A DNA stretch of 23,738 nt from CAZEQK01 sp964514395 (lineage in GTDB: Bacteria; Bacillota; Bacilli; Tepidibacillales; Tepidibacillaceae): positions 1 to 23,738 of the forward strand of contig CAZEQK010000047.1 in the NCBI GenBank assembly GCA_964514395.1. Direction: 5' to 3'. The notes beneath the pieces are model-generated. The model made no database searches. It saw only the letters and a list, made by a program, of their open reading frames with translations, and was not told the origin of the DNA. Position 1 is the first letter of the stretch. Each line of letters begins with the position of its first letter. Below are positions 6,932-15,808 of this stretch, piece by piece. The position numbers and the translations under genes are program-made.

Positions 6932-8446
6932 CTAGAAATTTTTACTTTTATATTTTCTTATATCAATTCTATGTAGGAAATCTATAATCGGAGTGGAATC
7001 AACAAGATAATTAATAGTACTAAATATTATTGTTATAACTAAAAAATAAATTCCTGCATATAAGAACCATTCAACATAATTCTCAACTTTTGGAAAGGTA
7101 TTTTTTCCAACTAGATATAATATAATTGCAATACCCGAATTAACAAATATGCGAGATACTGTTTTTTTTAGAGGTATATAAAGGATTCTCTTGCTAGAAT
7201 ATATAATAATATCAATTACTCGATATGAAAATGCAATAATGCTTCCAAACAATACTCCATAAATCCCAAATGGATATACGAGCCAAATTGAAAAAATAAT
7301 GTTTAATAGCGCTTCAGTTAGCGCACGATATTTTGTTTGCTTAAAATGTCCACTGACCGTAATAACTCCTTGGGGAGGACCCCGTAGTAAGTCCATTAGA
7401 AACATAATAGAGAATAACAGGTTTAAGTTATTATCAGAGAATTGGATACCTTTCAAACCATCTACGTATATTCGAATAAAAGGAACGGTTGTAATGCTAA
7501 GCATAGTTAATAAAATAAACGTAATTAAGTATAAAATATATTCATAGGTGGAAAAGACTTTTTGTGCCTTTCCTAGCTCTCCTTCTGCAAGTAATTGTCC
7601 AAGACCTGTCCTCCCTGAGAATATGAGTGGGTTCAGTATATTTGAAGCTAAATAATAGATAGATAAGTAAATGGAATATATACTTACCTCAACAAAGCTA
7701 GTTGTGATGGATAGAATAATCATATCCGTATTAAACATGATTAAACTGGCAACCTTATGATACAGCATATCTTTCGCTTGTTTTTTTAGTGTAATAGTTG
7801 TAGAACCCTTAATATTAATCCAAGGATACTGAAATGAAACATAGTATTTCACAGATATACCAATCAATAAATTGATCAATACAGGAACAAATCGAACCAA
7901 ATAAACATTAAAATTAAGCTTCATAAATACAAACATCATAATAGGGCCAATTAAAGTAGCTAGAATTTGAAGAGTTTTAGTAATATATTCTCGCTGTTCA
8001 GCAATTATAAAAAAATTATACCCTGGAACTATAAAAAAGTTAGAAAAATACATAGCCCCTGTTAGTATAATAATCCAGAATATCATTTGATTATTGATTG
8101 TATGAGTCAACAAGTAAGAATAACCATAGGCCAAAATGAAAAGTATCAGATAGAAAATGATACCAATTTTTTTATAATATCGATTAGCAGCTATGATAAT
8201 CTGATTAGCTCTTATATAATTTTTATTTGCTAATGGTTTAAATAGCATAGCTACTACTGCTACTCCTACACCACCATCTAATATATTTAGATATTCAAGC
8301 ATCTGCCTTGCTGTTGCAACAAGACCATTTATTTCATTACCAAAGGTCTGAATAAAAAGTTTAATAACCATGAAGTTTGTAACGTATTTTACAGTAATAA
8401 ATATAAATGACATCACAAATGTCAAAATAGCTCTTTTTGTTCTCAT
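6932..8446 (-). CDS. Wzx-type polysaccharide flippase (MATE/MOP superfamily)
   Basis: A 504-residue integral membrane protein with about 12-14 transmembrane helices in the pattern of the polysaccharide exporter family. The N-terminus has a helix followed by FGNEINGLVATARQMLEYL, like other Gram-positive Wzx proteins. It should flip the undecaprenyl-linked repeat unit across the membrane. Three starts overlap (TTG 8455, ATG 8452, ATG 8446). I chose 8446 because AAAAGG is nine bases away; the others are too close. It is the last gene of the polysaccharide operon, 62 bases after the polyol-phosphate transferase gene. No strong hairpin follows it, so some read-through into the DUF4153-like gene is possible. 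Confidence 0.85.
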   Translation of the reverse strand: MRTKRAILTFVMSFIFITVKYVTNFMVIKLFIQTFGNEINGLVATARQMLEYLNILDGGVGVAVVAMLFKPLANKNYIRANQIIIAANRYYKKIGIIFYLILFILAYGYSYLLTHTINNQMIFWIIILTGAMYFSNFFIVPGYNFFIIAEQREYITKTLQILATLIGPIMMFVFMKLNFNVYLVRFVPVLINLLIGISVKYYVSFQYPWINIKGSTTITLKKQAKDMLYHKVASLIMFNTDMIILSITTSFVEVSIYSIYLSIYYLASNILNPLIFSGRTGLGQLLAEGELGKAQKVFSTYEYILYLITFILLTMLSITTVPFIRIYVDGLKGIQFSDNNLNLLFSIMFLMDLLRGPPQGVITVSGHFKQTKYRALTEALLNIIFSIWLVYPFGIYGVLFGSIIAFSYRVIDIIIYSSKRILYIPLKKTVSRIFVNSGIAIILYLVGKNTFPKVENYVEWFLYAGIYFLVITIIFSTINYLVDSTPIIDFLHRIDIRKYKSKNF

Positions 8447-8508
8447 CCTCATCAACCTTTTATTCAGATTAGAAGTGTTAGGTAAATTTAGGGAAAAGAA
8501 AACTAACC

Positions 8509-9711
8509 TTACAAATGATAAATTGCTTCGAAATTTCTTTTCGTATTTTTAGTATCTCGTAATTCAAAAAAATCCTTCATTCTATCAAAATATATACTGT
8601 CAGTTCTAAAACTGTTATTTATCACTTTCCTTAACTCATAATAAAGCTGATCCTTATTCTTCACTATGGGGCCAAATCCATTTTTTTCAAAACTAAAATA
8701 ACCCAGTTGATAGTGTTCTTTTAAATATTTATCATAATCAAATTGATAATAAAGAATAGGTTTCTGCATATATGCAAAGTCAAAATGGACACTTGAATAG
8801 TCTGTTATGAGTAAACTAGCATTCTTTAATAATTCTTGAACCTCATAATTTTTCTTACTTGCAATGGTTATATTTTTTGTTGTAGTCGAAAATAATGATA
8901 GGTATTTTTGGATCTCGTAATGGGGATAAAAAATAATTTGAAGCTTAAATTTTTCAAGTAGATCAATTATTTGGCTTTGATTTATAAGCGCTTGAAAGGT
9001 TTTGTAGTAATTACTATTTATAAAGTTAAAATCTTCTTGATTATTTAACTTATGCTTTTCAGTATATAACCACATTCGAAAAGTTGGCATTAAAAGAATT
9101 TGTTTGTGATTGCTAACCCTTTCTAAATGATCAAATCGAGGAAATCCTATATACTTCACTTTGTCATGAGTATATCCAAAATGATTCTTGACGAATTCAT
9201 ATTCTGGTTTAGCTCCACAAACAAATAAATCAAGATGAAGTTTCTCAGCGCTTAATTGCGGAAGGAAATGCTGAGTTATCCCATGTTGCAAAAAAATACT
9301 TTTTTTGGGGATTGGTATTAAGAAATGAAATAAGGAAAATATCTTACTATCAGGTGCGGTTCCATGAACATGAGTACTTATTAATTTTTTAGATAACATG
9401 TAATATAAATAGTGTTTAAAACTACCAAAATCAAGTATGTTTTTATTATATTTTTGAATTCGACTTTTATCTATTGCATGTTTATCTATCACATAGAATA
9501 CCTGTAAAGAGGGATAAGTCTCCCTAATATAGGTGAATAAGTGATACCCGTTGTCTCTTGCTTCATCATATCGTTCTGCAATCAGCCATATTTCTTTGTA
9601 TTTTTTTCTTTTTCTCATGAGGATACCCAATATTATTGCTAGTATGAAAAGACTTAAATGTAATATTAGAGAAAGAGTTTTTTTTCTGAAAATTTTATTT
9701 AAGCTATACAT
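8509..9711 (-). CDS. CDP-glycerol/polyol phosphotransferase (TagB/TagF-like)
   Basis: A 400-residue protein with one N-terminal membrane helix (about residues 13-33) and a Glyphos_transf domain. The family marks are FLQHGITQ (His143), a FYPHYE histidine (His264) and LITDYSSVHFDFA (about 301-313). Relatives move glycerol-phosphate or ribitol-phosphate from a CDP-activated donor onto a glycan or teichoic acid chain. Here it probably decorates the repeat unit or adds a phosphodiester link. Donor specificity cannot be told from sequence, and no CDP-glycerol synthase (tagD-like) lies in the window. I chose the ATG at 9711, which has AGAAGG seven bases upstream inside the end of the polymerase gene; the frame is open further upstream but only as overlap. 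The one-base gap implies translational coupling. Confidence 0.85.
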   Translation of the reverse strand: MYSLNKIFRKKTLSLILHLSLFILAIILGILMRKRKKYKEIWLIAERYDEARDNGYHLFTYIRETYPSLQVFYVIDKHAIDKSRIQKYNKNILDFGSFKHYLYYMLSKKLISTHVHGTAPDSKIFSLFHFLIPIPKKSIFLQHGITQHFLPQLSAEKLHLDLFVCGAKPEYEFVKNHFGYTHDKVKYIGFPRFDHLERVSNHKQILLMPTFRMWLYTEKHKLNNQEDFNFINSNYYKTFQALINQSQIIDLLEKFKLQIIFYPHYEIQKYLSLFSTTTKNITIASKKNYEVQELLKNASLLITDYSSVHFDFAYMQKPILYYQFDYDKYLKEHYQLGYFSFEKNGFGPIVKNKDQLYYELRKVINNSFRTDSIYFDRMKDFFELRDTKNTKRNFEAIYHL

Positions 9712-9712
9712 G

Positions 9713-11065
9713 CTATTCCCTTCTCTCCATATTACTAACTTCCTTAGGAAAAGAAACATTGATGGCATGAAAAACCATGAGAAGCAGTAGAAAAAAGTAA
9801 TCATCAAAAAGTATATCTAATGATGCATTATATATGAGAAAAATGACCAAAGGCAGGAATCTTAATAAAGCGATTTGTTTTTTTTCACTGTTATTCTTCG
9901 GTATACTAGATTGGCTACGATATAAAGTAATCATGTATCCTAAAAGTAAAATAGTTCCAATAAAGCCGAATGCGTAAAAAATGGATATAAAAGTATTATG
10001 AGTACTAAAAGGCCTTATGCTTCGGTTAAAGCCTGTGCCAAAAACAAAAATCAAGGGACTTGATACTATTTCATGAAAATAATATCTCCATATTTGCAGC
10101 CGCCCAGTCGTCAATGAATTCAAAGATTGATCATAGTCACCATATAAATTCCCAAATCTAAAACGATAAAAAAATAATAGCTTATTTAAAACTTTGTACT
10201 TATCATTTATAAATATCATAAAACCTGTTATGAAAGATATAGATACCATTTTTTTTAAGTTTATTACAGGAAGCAATCTTACTACCCAAACTATAATGAT
10301 AAAACCCCATATTATAAAATAGGTTTTGGATAATGTCATAAATCCAAAAATAGACAACGTAATAATTAGTAATAATATGGTTTTAGGAATACTTCCTTTT
10401 TTGGTCATATAAGCTACTAATAATAATACAATTGCAACAGCAACTTCCATTGAATAATAATTAGGATCTCCAATTAATCCTACAAATCTACTCATATGTG
10501 CTCCTGATAAATATATGTTATCTAATTCAAAATAACTCCTCATATGTGGAAGATGTTGTAAAAATAATCCGGATACAGATGCTGATAAAACTCCTAGAGC
10601 AAAAGCAACGCTATTTTTCCTAACGTCTATTAATTTATTTTCTTTGTTAGAAAGAAGAGTTACCAACATCATATTAATGAAAAATCCGATAAACTCATTC
10701 CTGTTAGAGGAATAGTTAAAAAGACGTAAACCTGAATAAAATAATAAAATAGTAATCATGAAAAATTGTACTTTATCGTACTTTGTTTTCTTAAAATCTA
10801 CGATAATCAATAGAATTAAAGATAATAAAGAAATATAAGTATAGAGGGAAAAACTGTTATAGTTTAATTTAAATACGTTTGCACTAGGTATTAAAAATAG
10901 AAGATAGTCCAATAAAGATTCTCTTTTACTAGTTAGTAATCCATATATGGTTATGGTAAAAGCAAGAATGATGAAGCTTTTTTCATTAAGGTATAACCCG
11001 ATAGAAAGAACAAACATAATAAGAAGTAAGAATAAGTAATGGCTTTTTCTTATTATTTGTTTCAT
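9713..11065 (-). CDS. Wzy-type polysaccharide polymerase (O-antigen ligase/polymerase superfamily)
   Basis: A 450-residue membrane protein with about twelve hydrophobic segments. The diagnostic features are GLIGDPNYYS (residues 196-205), TGRLQIW (320-326) and STHNTFISIFYAFGFIG (354-370), which contains the HN pair and Gly-rich turn of the Wzy_C/O-antigen ligase domain in the large extracytoplasmic loop. It should polymerise flipped repeat units. Its ATG overlaps the stop of the upstream glycosyltransferase (ATGA), with GAAGGAAGGG upstream, so translation is coupled. Wzy sequences diverge rapidly, so linkage and substrate cannot be predicted. Confidence 0.85.
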   Translation of the reverse strand: MKQIIRKSHYLFLLLIMFVLSIGLYLNEKSFIILAFTITIYGLLTSKRESLLDYLLFLIPSANVFKLNYNSFSLYTYISLLSLILLIIVDFKKTKYDKVQFFMITILLFYSGLRLFNYSSNRNEFIGFFINMMLVTLLSNKENKLIDVRKNSVAFALGVLSASVSGLFLQHLPHMRSYFELDNIYLSGAHMSRFVGLIGDPNYYSMEVAVAIVLLLVAYMTKKGSIPKTILLLIITLSIFGFMTLSKTYFIIWGFIIIVWVVRLLPVINLKKMVSISFITGFMIFINDKYKVLNKLLFFYRFRFGNLYGDYDQSLNSLTTGRLQIWRYYFHEIVSSPLIFVFGTGFNRSIRPFSTHNTFISIFYAFGFIGTILLLGYMITLYRSQSSIPKNNSEKKQIALLRFLPLVIFLIYNASLDILFDDYFFLLLLMVFHAINVSFPKEVSNMERRE

Positions 11066-12273
11066 AAGGTTACCCTTCCTTCAGGTTCCTTTATATTTAT
11101 CATAGAGTCAAATTGAGTTAATGCAAGATCATTATTAAACTTATCCTGTTTTAAATGTTTTCTTATTTGCTTCATTTGATTTGGATGGTCTAATAAATAC
11201 TTTAAAGAAATGAAAAGATCTTCTGTAGAGTTCCTTGTAATAATCCCATCATATTTATCCTTAATTTGCTCCTTTGCTGCTGCATAGCGTGTAACTAATA
11301 CAGGAGTTCCAATAATTTTCGCTTCCATAATGGTCATTGGAAAACCTTCGTATTGAGAGCAAAGAACAAATAAATCTGCCCTTCGAATATAGGAGTATGG
11401 GTTAGAAAGCTTACCTAGGAGATAAATATTTTTTCCCAAATGGTACATTGTTATCATTTGTCGAAGTTTATTTCTTTCTGGACCATCACCAATAATTATC
11501 CAAAAGACCTCATAGCCTCTCTCTTTCAGTCGATTAATGGCCTCAATCAAACGTTCTATCGATTTATTTTTATCTAAACGTGCCACCGTTACACCTAGGA
11601 AATCGTCTTTGATTGTAAATGGTAGATGAATCATCTCTTTACTCTTTTTAATAATTTTATGAACAGGTAAAGTATTATAGATTACATAGGTTTTTTTACG
11701 ATATTTGGGGAATAGTTGATCAAAGTATTTTTTATTAGAATAAGAGACATGTATGATTTGATCTAATTTATCAAAAAAATGAATATCATATACAGATTTA
11801 TTCTTCATTGACTGATAGTCAATATGAATCCATCCAACCTTCCGTTTAGCCTCCACCTTGTCTAATATGAACTGATAAAATCCTGAATAAATACTTTTGT
11901 CATGAACGTTGTTAGAATAAGCAATAGCTACATCATAGCCTGATATTTTGGGTACTATTTTAAATATCCAGTCCCAAAACCTTTTATTACCCATCAGTTT
12001 GCACAAAAAAGCTGCAATTGCTCGAATCAAGATAATCACTATATGATGTGTCCTTTTTGCTTCATCCATCGTTAGCCCTAAAATATGTAATATTTTTGAT
12101 TTATTGATCAATCTGACATTAGTAGGTAATTCTTTGATGTACTCCCCTTCGTTTGTATATAAAAACAAATCAACTTCATAGATAGTGTAATCTAAATGTT
12201 GTAATAGATTGAGAAGTGACCTCTCGATTCCACCTATGCGTAGAGAACCAGCAACAAAAAGTAGCTTTTTCAT
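11062..12273 (-). CDS. GT4-family glycosyltransferase
   Basis: A 403-residue retaining GT-B glycosyltransferase. The N-terminal donor/acceptor loop is GSLRIGGIERS (residues 9-19). The C-terminal domain has ARLDKNKS (231-238, basic residues that contact the nucleotide diphosphate) and the E-x7-E motif in YEGFPMTIMEAKI (E309, E317). It should add one sugar to the lipid-linked intermediate on the cytoplasmic face; donor and linkage are unknown. GGGGAGG lies six bases before the ATG. The 72-base gap upstream is one of the two longest inside the operon and has no terminator, so an internal promoter is possible there. The 3' end overlaps the polymerase gene by four bases. Confidence 0.88.
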   Translation of the reverse strand: MKKLLFVAGSLRIGGIERSLLNLLQHLDYTIYEVDLFLYTNEGEYIKELPTNVRLINKSKILHILGLTMDEAKRTHHIVIILIRAIAAFLCKLMGNKRFWDWIFKIVPKISGYDVAIAYSNNVHDKSIYSGFYQFILDKVEAKRKVGWIHIDYQSMKNKSVYDIHFFDKLDQIIHVSYSNKKYFDQLFPKYRKKTYVIYNTLPVHKIIKKSKEMIHLPFTIKDDFLGVTVARLDKNKSIERLIEAINRLKERGYEVFWIIIGDGPERNKLRQMITMYHLGKNIYLLGKLSNPYSYIRRADLFVLCSQYEGFPMTIMEAKIIGTPVLVTRYAAAKEQIKDKYDGIITRNSTEDLFISLKYLLDHPNQMKQIRKHLKQDKFNNDLALTQFDSMINIKEPEGRVTL

Positions 12274-12345
12274 GTAAAACCTCCCCAGGCAATTTTCCAG
12301 GTATAAACTTATACTTTAATAGTTTAGAGGAAGTGTATTTAATCA

Positions 12346-13488
12346 CTATTTTTCGATGCTTTTGCTAATCAAGTCATAAAGGTTCCCAAGTCTTTGCTCC
12401 ATAATATCCCATGAAAACTGTTGATGATAAAGAGCTTGACTATACCCCCGTATAGCACTAAAAGTATTCTCTGAAATTAATTCCTCTGCCGCTCTTTTAA
12501 ATGCAGTTCCAGAATAATCTATTACCTTTCCTAAACCATATTTTTTAACCATCTCATCTATTCCAGTTCCCTTAGCTACAATGATAGGTTTTCCTAACAT
12601 CATTGCTTCATAAAGTTTATTGGGTGATGCATATTTATTATTCTTCATTTTAGTAGGATGGTATACTGCAAAGAGAATATCACTAGTTGATTCAAGCTCT
12701 AAAGTCTGTTTATAGGGTATCCGACCGTAGTAGTGAATATTGTTATTCTGAGTAGCCACCGATTTCACTTCATTTTCTAGAATACCAAAGCCAGCAATAT
12801 GTAACTCCCAATCAGGAGTATTTATAAAAAGCTTTAGTACCTCTTCTATTAATCTGCTCTTACTAAGTATCCCTACATATACAAAGCGATATTTTTCCCT
12901 TTGAGATGTTTCTGGTTGATTTACTAATGTTTGATTAAATTTTGGACTATTGTGAATCACTACAAGCTTTTTGGGATTACTTTTACTTATTTGTTCTATA
13001 CGACTCTCATTTGTTATAATAACAGCATCTGCTGCATTCATAATTCGTTTATCTATATTTTTTAATAAGGGCTTTATTATGTTCGGTATTTGAAAGGAGT
13101 CAACGTAATAGTCAAAAATGTCATATATTAATGGCTTCCTATATAGCTTAGATATAATCAGTGCTGTATAGGCTGTATCAAAATCACAGGCATGAATGCA
13201 ATCAAATTCTTTATGATGTTTGACCAGCCAACCGAACAGCTTAAATTGAAATAACAAATGGGGAACTAAGTTTCTTAACCCCCTTCCATATCCCGCCTTT
13301 ATTTGAAACCTTCTGACTGAGAGTTGACCATTTTCAAGAGAAATATAGCCGTTTTTGTTATGATCGTTTTCAGATCTGTCCCAAGCTAAAGCCATCACTT
13401 GATAACCAAATTTTATTAACGAATCCGCTTCCTTTTCTACTCTAGGATCTGGTAATATAGCATTTGATCTTAAGAAAATTACTCTCAT
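12346..13488 (-). CDS. GT4-like glycosyltransferase
   Basis: A 380-residue GT-B protein. The N-terminal motif LPDPRVEKEA (residues 12-21) and HACDFDTA (99-106) are typical of a subgroup of capsule/EPS transferases. The C-terminal domain has YVGILSKSR (204-212) and SPNKLYEAMMLGKPII (288-303), which carries the conserved Glu-x-x-x-x-Gly. It lacks the exact E-x7-E of its neighbours but keeps the SPxKLYE variant. It should act on the same lipid-linked repeat unit in the cytoplasm. Its ATG overlaps the stop of the ATP-grasp gene (ATGA), and a GGGAG site lies ten bases upstream. Confidence 0.85.
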   Translation of the reverse strand: MRVIFLRSNAILPDPRVEKEADSLIKFGYQVMALAWDRSENDHNKNGYISLENGQLSVRRFQIKAGYGRGLRNLVPHLLFQFKLFGWLVKHHKEFDCIHACDFDTAYTALIISKLYRKPLIYDIFDYYVDSFQIPNIIKPLLKNIDKRIMNAADAVIITNESRIEQISKSNPKKLVVIHNSPKFNQTLVNQPETSQREKYRFVYVGILSKSRLIEEVLKLFINTPDWELHIAGFGILENEVKSVATQNNNIHYYGRIPYKQTLELESTSDILFAVYHPTKMKNNKYASPNKLYEAMMLGKPIIVAKGTGIDEMVKKYGLGKVIDYSGTAFKRAAEELISENTFSAIRGYSQALYHQQFSWDIMEQRLGNLYDLISKSIEK

Positions 13489-14723
13489 TTATCACTATCT
13501 CCCATATGACTTCTAATAAAAACTCTTAAATATACAAATTTAAAGATTCGACTAATTCCCAATTTCAAGTGTGTTATCCCGCTCACAAATACCTCCATAA
13601 TAAATGGCATTGGGTCACTCGTTCTATATGTATCGTAGCTAATCAATGGCGATTTATAAAAGATCAATTGCTGTAGCATTTTAAATTTTTTTTTAATGGG
13701 TAATCTAGTTGATAATAGAGATAACAGATATTTTATTTCACCAATAATCCATCTTGAATAGTAATTATGAACATAGCTTACATTATATTTTTTACGCAAT
13801 TCTTCATAACTTAGTTGATATATATATAAATCAATCAGCATTTTTGGAAAATCAACACCAGCAGTAACTGCTAAGTCAATTGAACCCCAAGGGCGTCCAT
13901 TTACTTCCATAAAACGGATATCTCCTTCAAACGTTCCTTTAAACTCTACCATCATGATTCCTGTCCACTTAAGTGTACGAACAATTTTTGAAATAGCTTG
14001 TAAAAGCTGTGAGTCTACACCGATTGACCGACGAAATGTACTAAAACCACCACTTAGTGGAACTTCTCTTATTCGTTCATGGGCAAATGATGAGAAAATC
14101 TTACCTTCCTTTGCTGCAATGAAAATACCATACCCTTTTCCCTTTATCTGTTTTTGAATTAATGGAGCATCATCGAATTTCTTTATTTCTTCTAATGCTA
14201 GAGTAAAATCTTCTTTGCTAAAAACAATTTTTCGATAACCGTTGATAAGTTGATTATTAATTATATATTTTGATTGTCTAGGCTTAATAACAATTGGAAG
14301 AATATCATCCTGCACAGATATTTCATCAATTATTTTGATACCACAACTATTAATTAAGTGATTCATCCGTCGTTTATCAAACGCATAAAGATATTCTTCT
14401 TTATTTGGTGCAAGTAAGATTGGTTTAATCTCATCGTAAATAGATGATGAATAGATTGAATATAATGTTCTATCACTACATGGAACAATATAATCAGGTT
14501 TTATATTTTTTATTATTTGTTGCAAATTTTCAATAAATGCTGTGTGATTTTTATGAGGCGGATAATAGATATAGAATCTATTTGAAAATTTACTGAAACG
14601 ACAAAGATCGAATCTACTTTGTCCTGCAAGAATGATATTAAATTGATCTAATTCCCCAATAGAACGTATTAAGGAAAGAGTGGAACGTAAATCAGCATCA
14701 AGAAATAACAATTTTTTTTTCAA
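13485..14723 (-). CDS. ATP-grasp ligase within the polysaccharide operon
   Basis: A 412-residue protein with a pre-ATP-grasp Rossmann-like domain (FLDADLRSTLS; PDYIVPCSD at 76-84). An ATP-grasp core follows, with IVIKPRQS (Lys147) and FMEVNGRPWGSID (residues 271-283; Glu273 and Asn275 as metal ligands, Glu260 before them). The family makes an acyl-phosphate from a carboxylate and ATP and couples it to an amine, thiol or hydroxyl. The MEVNGRPWGS signature is that of carbamoyl-phosphate-synthase-like ligases often seen in capsule/EPS loci. The C-terminal ~110 residues (KYLLSLLSTRLPIKKKF onward) are basic and amphipathic and may bind the membrane. It may add an amino acid or other acyl group to a sugar; the substrate is unknown. 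The start is TTG, overlapping the LCP stop (TTGA), with AGGTGG close upstream. Confidence 0.8.
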   Translation of the reverse strand: MKKKLLFLDADLRSTLSLIRSIGELDQFNIILAGQSRFDLCRFSKFSNRFYIYYPPHKNHTAFIENLQQIIKNIKPDYIVPCSDRTLYSIYSSSIYDEIKPILLAPNKEEYLYAFDKRRMNHLINSCGIKIIDEISVQDDILPIVIKPRQSKYIINNQLINGYRKIVFSKEDFTLALEEIKKFDDAPLIQKQIKGKGYGIFIAAKEGKIFSSFAHERIREVPLSGGFSTFRRSIGVDSQLLQAISKIVRTLKWTGIMMVEFKGTFEGDIRFMEVNGRPWGSIDLAVTAGVDFPKMLIDLYIYQLSYEELRKKYNVSYVHNYYSRWIIGEIKYLLSLLSTRLPIKKKFKMLQQLIFYKSPLISYDTYRTSDPMPFIMEVFVSGITHLKLGISRIFKFVYLRVFIRSHMGDSDK

Positions 14724-15766
14724 TCTACCACCTGTTTTTCATTATTTACATACTTATTTATTATCTTCTTCACTTCAACTAAATCTGGTAACCAATAATA
14801 TAACCTTTCCTTAAGAATAGGATCAAGATCATAGCCGTCATGACCAGGTATTTGAATATAATTTATATTGTCCATACTTAATCCTTTAAATGTCCATGCT
14901 AGACTTATGATGTTTTCATCCGTAAAATTGGTATCCAGCAAATCACCTTTTACTTGTTTAATGATAGTTGGAATCTTATTTATATTTTTTATGTCTAGCA
15001 TTTTATTCGCAATAGCTTTAAGAATTAGAATCTGATGTTGCTGTCTTCCAAAATCACCATTTTCTAAAGAATATCTTTCTCGTGCAAGTGCTAAAGCTAT
15101 GTTACCATCAATATGCTGTTTTTTTGCAGGTAAAGTTATATTTGAAAAGCTAAGCTTAACTGGTACTTTTAATACTATGTCAATACCATCTATCGTATCT
15201 ACAATATCCTTAAAACCCTCAAAATTTATTTTCACATAATAATGAATAGGAACTTGTAAAAAATCACTCACTGCCTGAATGGTAGCTTCTGTACCCAAAT
15301 GATTCCCGCCTTTTATTTCACCTAACCAGTGGGAATGATTTATTTTTGTCCAACCTATTCCTTTAATATTTATCCTTGTATCTCTAGGAATCGAAATAAT
15401 ATTAATTTGTTTATTTATTGGATTTACATTGGCTAGCATGATAACATCTGTTCTAGCATTTTCTCCATTCCTCGAATCAATTCCAAGAATTAGTACATTA
15501 AAGCTAATCCTTTGCTTCTCGTCTATCATTTTATTTTGCTCTTCAGCATTATTTTTAAAATTATTATCATTTCTTTCCGCTCTATATGATTCTTTATATT
15601 TATCTAAATCCAAATCTTTTACGTCTGACCTTATGCTGGGTTTAGCTAAGACAGGAATATTCTTATTATCAAACTGAGTTAATGAATAAAAAGCCCAATA
15701 CAATCCTAATATAGAAATACCCAAAAGAACAAATACCGTTATAAAACGACTCTTTTTATTCTTCAA
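14720..15766 (-). CDS. LCP (LytR-CpsA-Psr) family wall-polymer ligase
   Basis: A 348-residue protein with one N-terminal membrane helix (about residues 8-29), a charged spacer and an extracytoplasmic LCP domain. The conserved positions are GIDSR (95-99), ARTDVIML (104-111), ISIPRDTRI (124-132) and ARERYSLENGDFGRQQ (228-243), so the Asp/Arg set that holds the pyrophosphate and Mg2+ is complete. The family transfers glycopolymers from undecaprenyl pyrophosphate to peptidoglycan. Its place in this operon suggests that the product is anchored to the wall rather than only released. The start is TTG with AAAAGGGA upstream; the next Met (residue 80) would delete the membrane anchor, which makes the TTG the likely start. 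It is coupled to the ATP-grasp gene. Confidence 0.88.
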   Translation of the reverse strand: MKNKKSRFITVFVLLGISILGLYWAFYSLTQFDNKNIPVLAKPSIRSDVKDLDLDKYKESYRAERNDNNFKNNAEEQNKMIDEKQRISFNVLILGIDSRNGENARTDVIMLANVNPINKQINIISIPRDTRINIKGIGWTKINHSHWLGEIKGGNHLGTEATIQAVSDFLQVPIHYYVKINFEGFKDIVDTIDGIDIVLKVPVKLSFSNITLPAKKQHIDGNIALALARERYSLENGDFGRQQHQILILKAIANKMLDIKNINKIPTIIKQVKGDLLDTNFTDENIISLAWTFKGLSMDNINYIQIPGHDGYDLDPILKERLYYWLPDLVEVKKIINKYVNNEKQVVD

Positions 15767-15808
15767 TATTTCCCATCCCTTTTGAATTCTAATAATAAAA
15801 CTTTAATT

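Noticed and set aside
12301..12314. Short palindrome GTATAA-AC-TTATAC in the 72-base gap between two glycosyltransferase genes, considered as a terminator or operator.
   Set aside because: The stem is only six AT-rich pairs with no T-run. It is too weak to call, though an internal promoter in this gap cannot be excluded.
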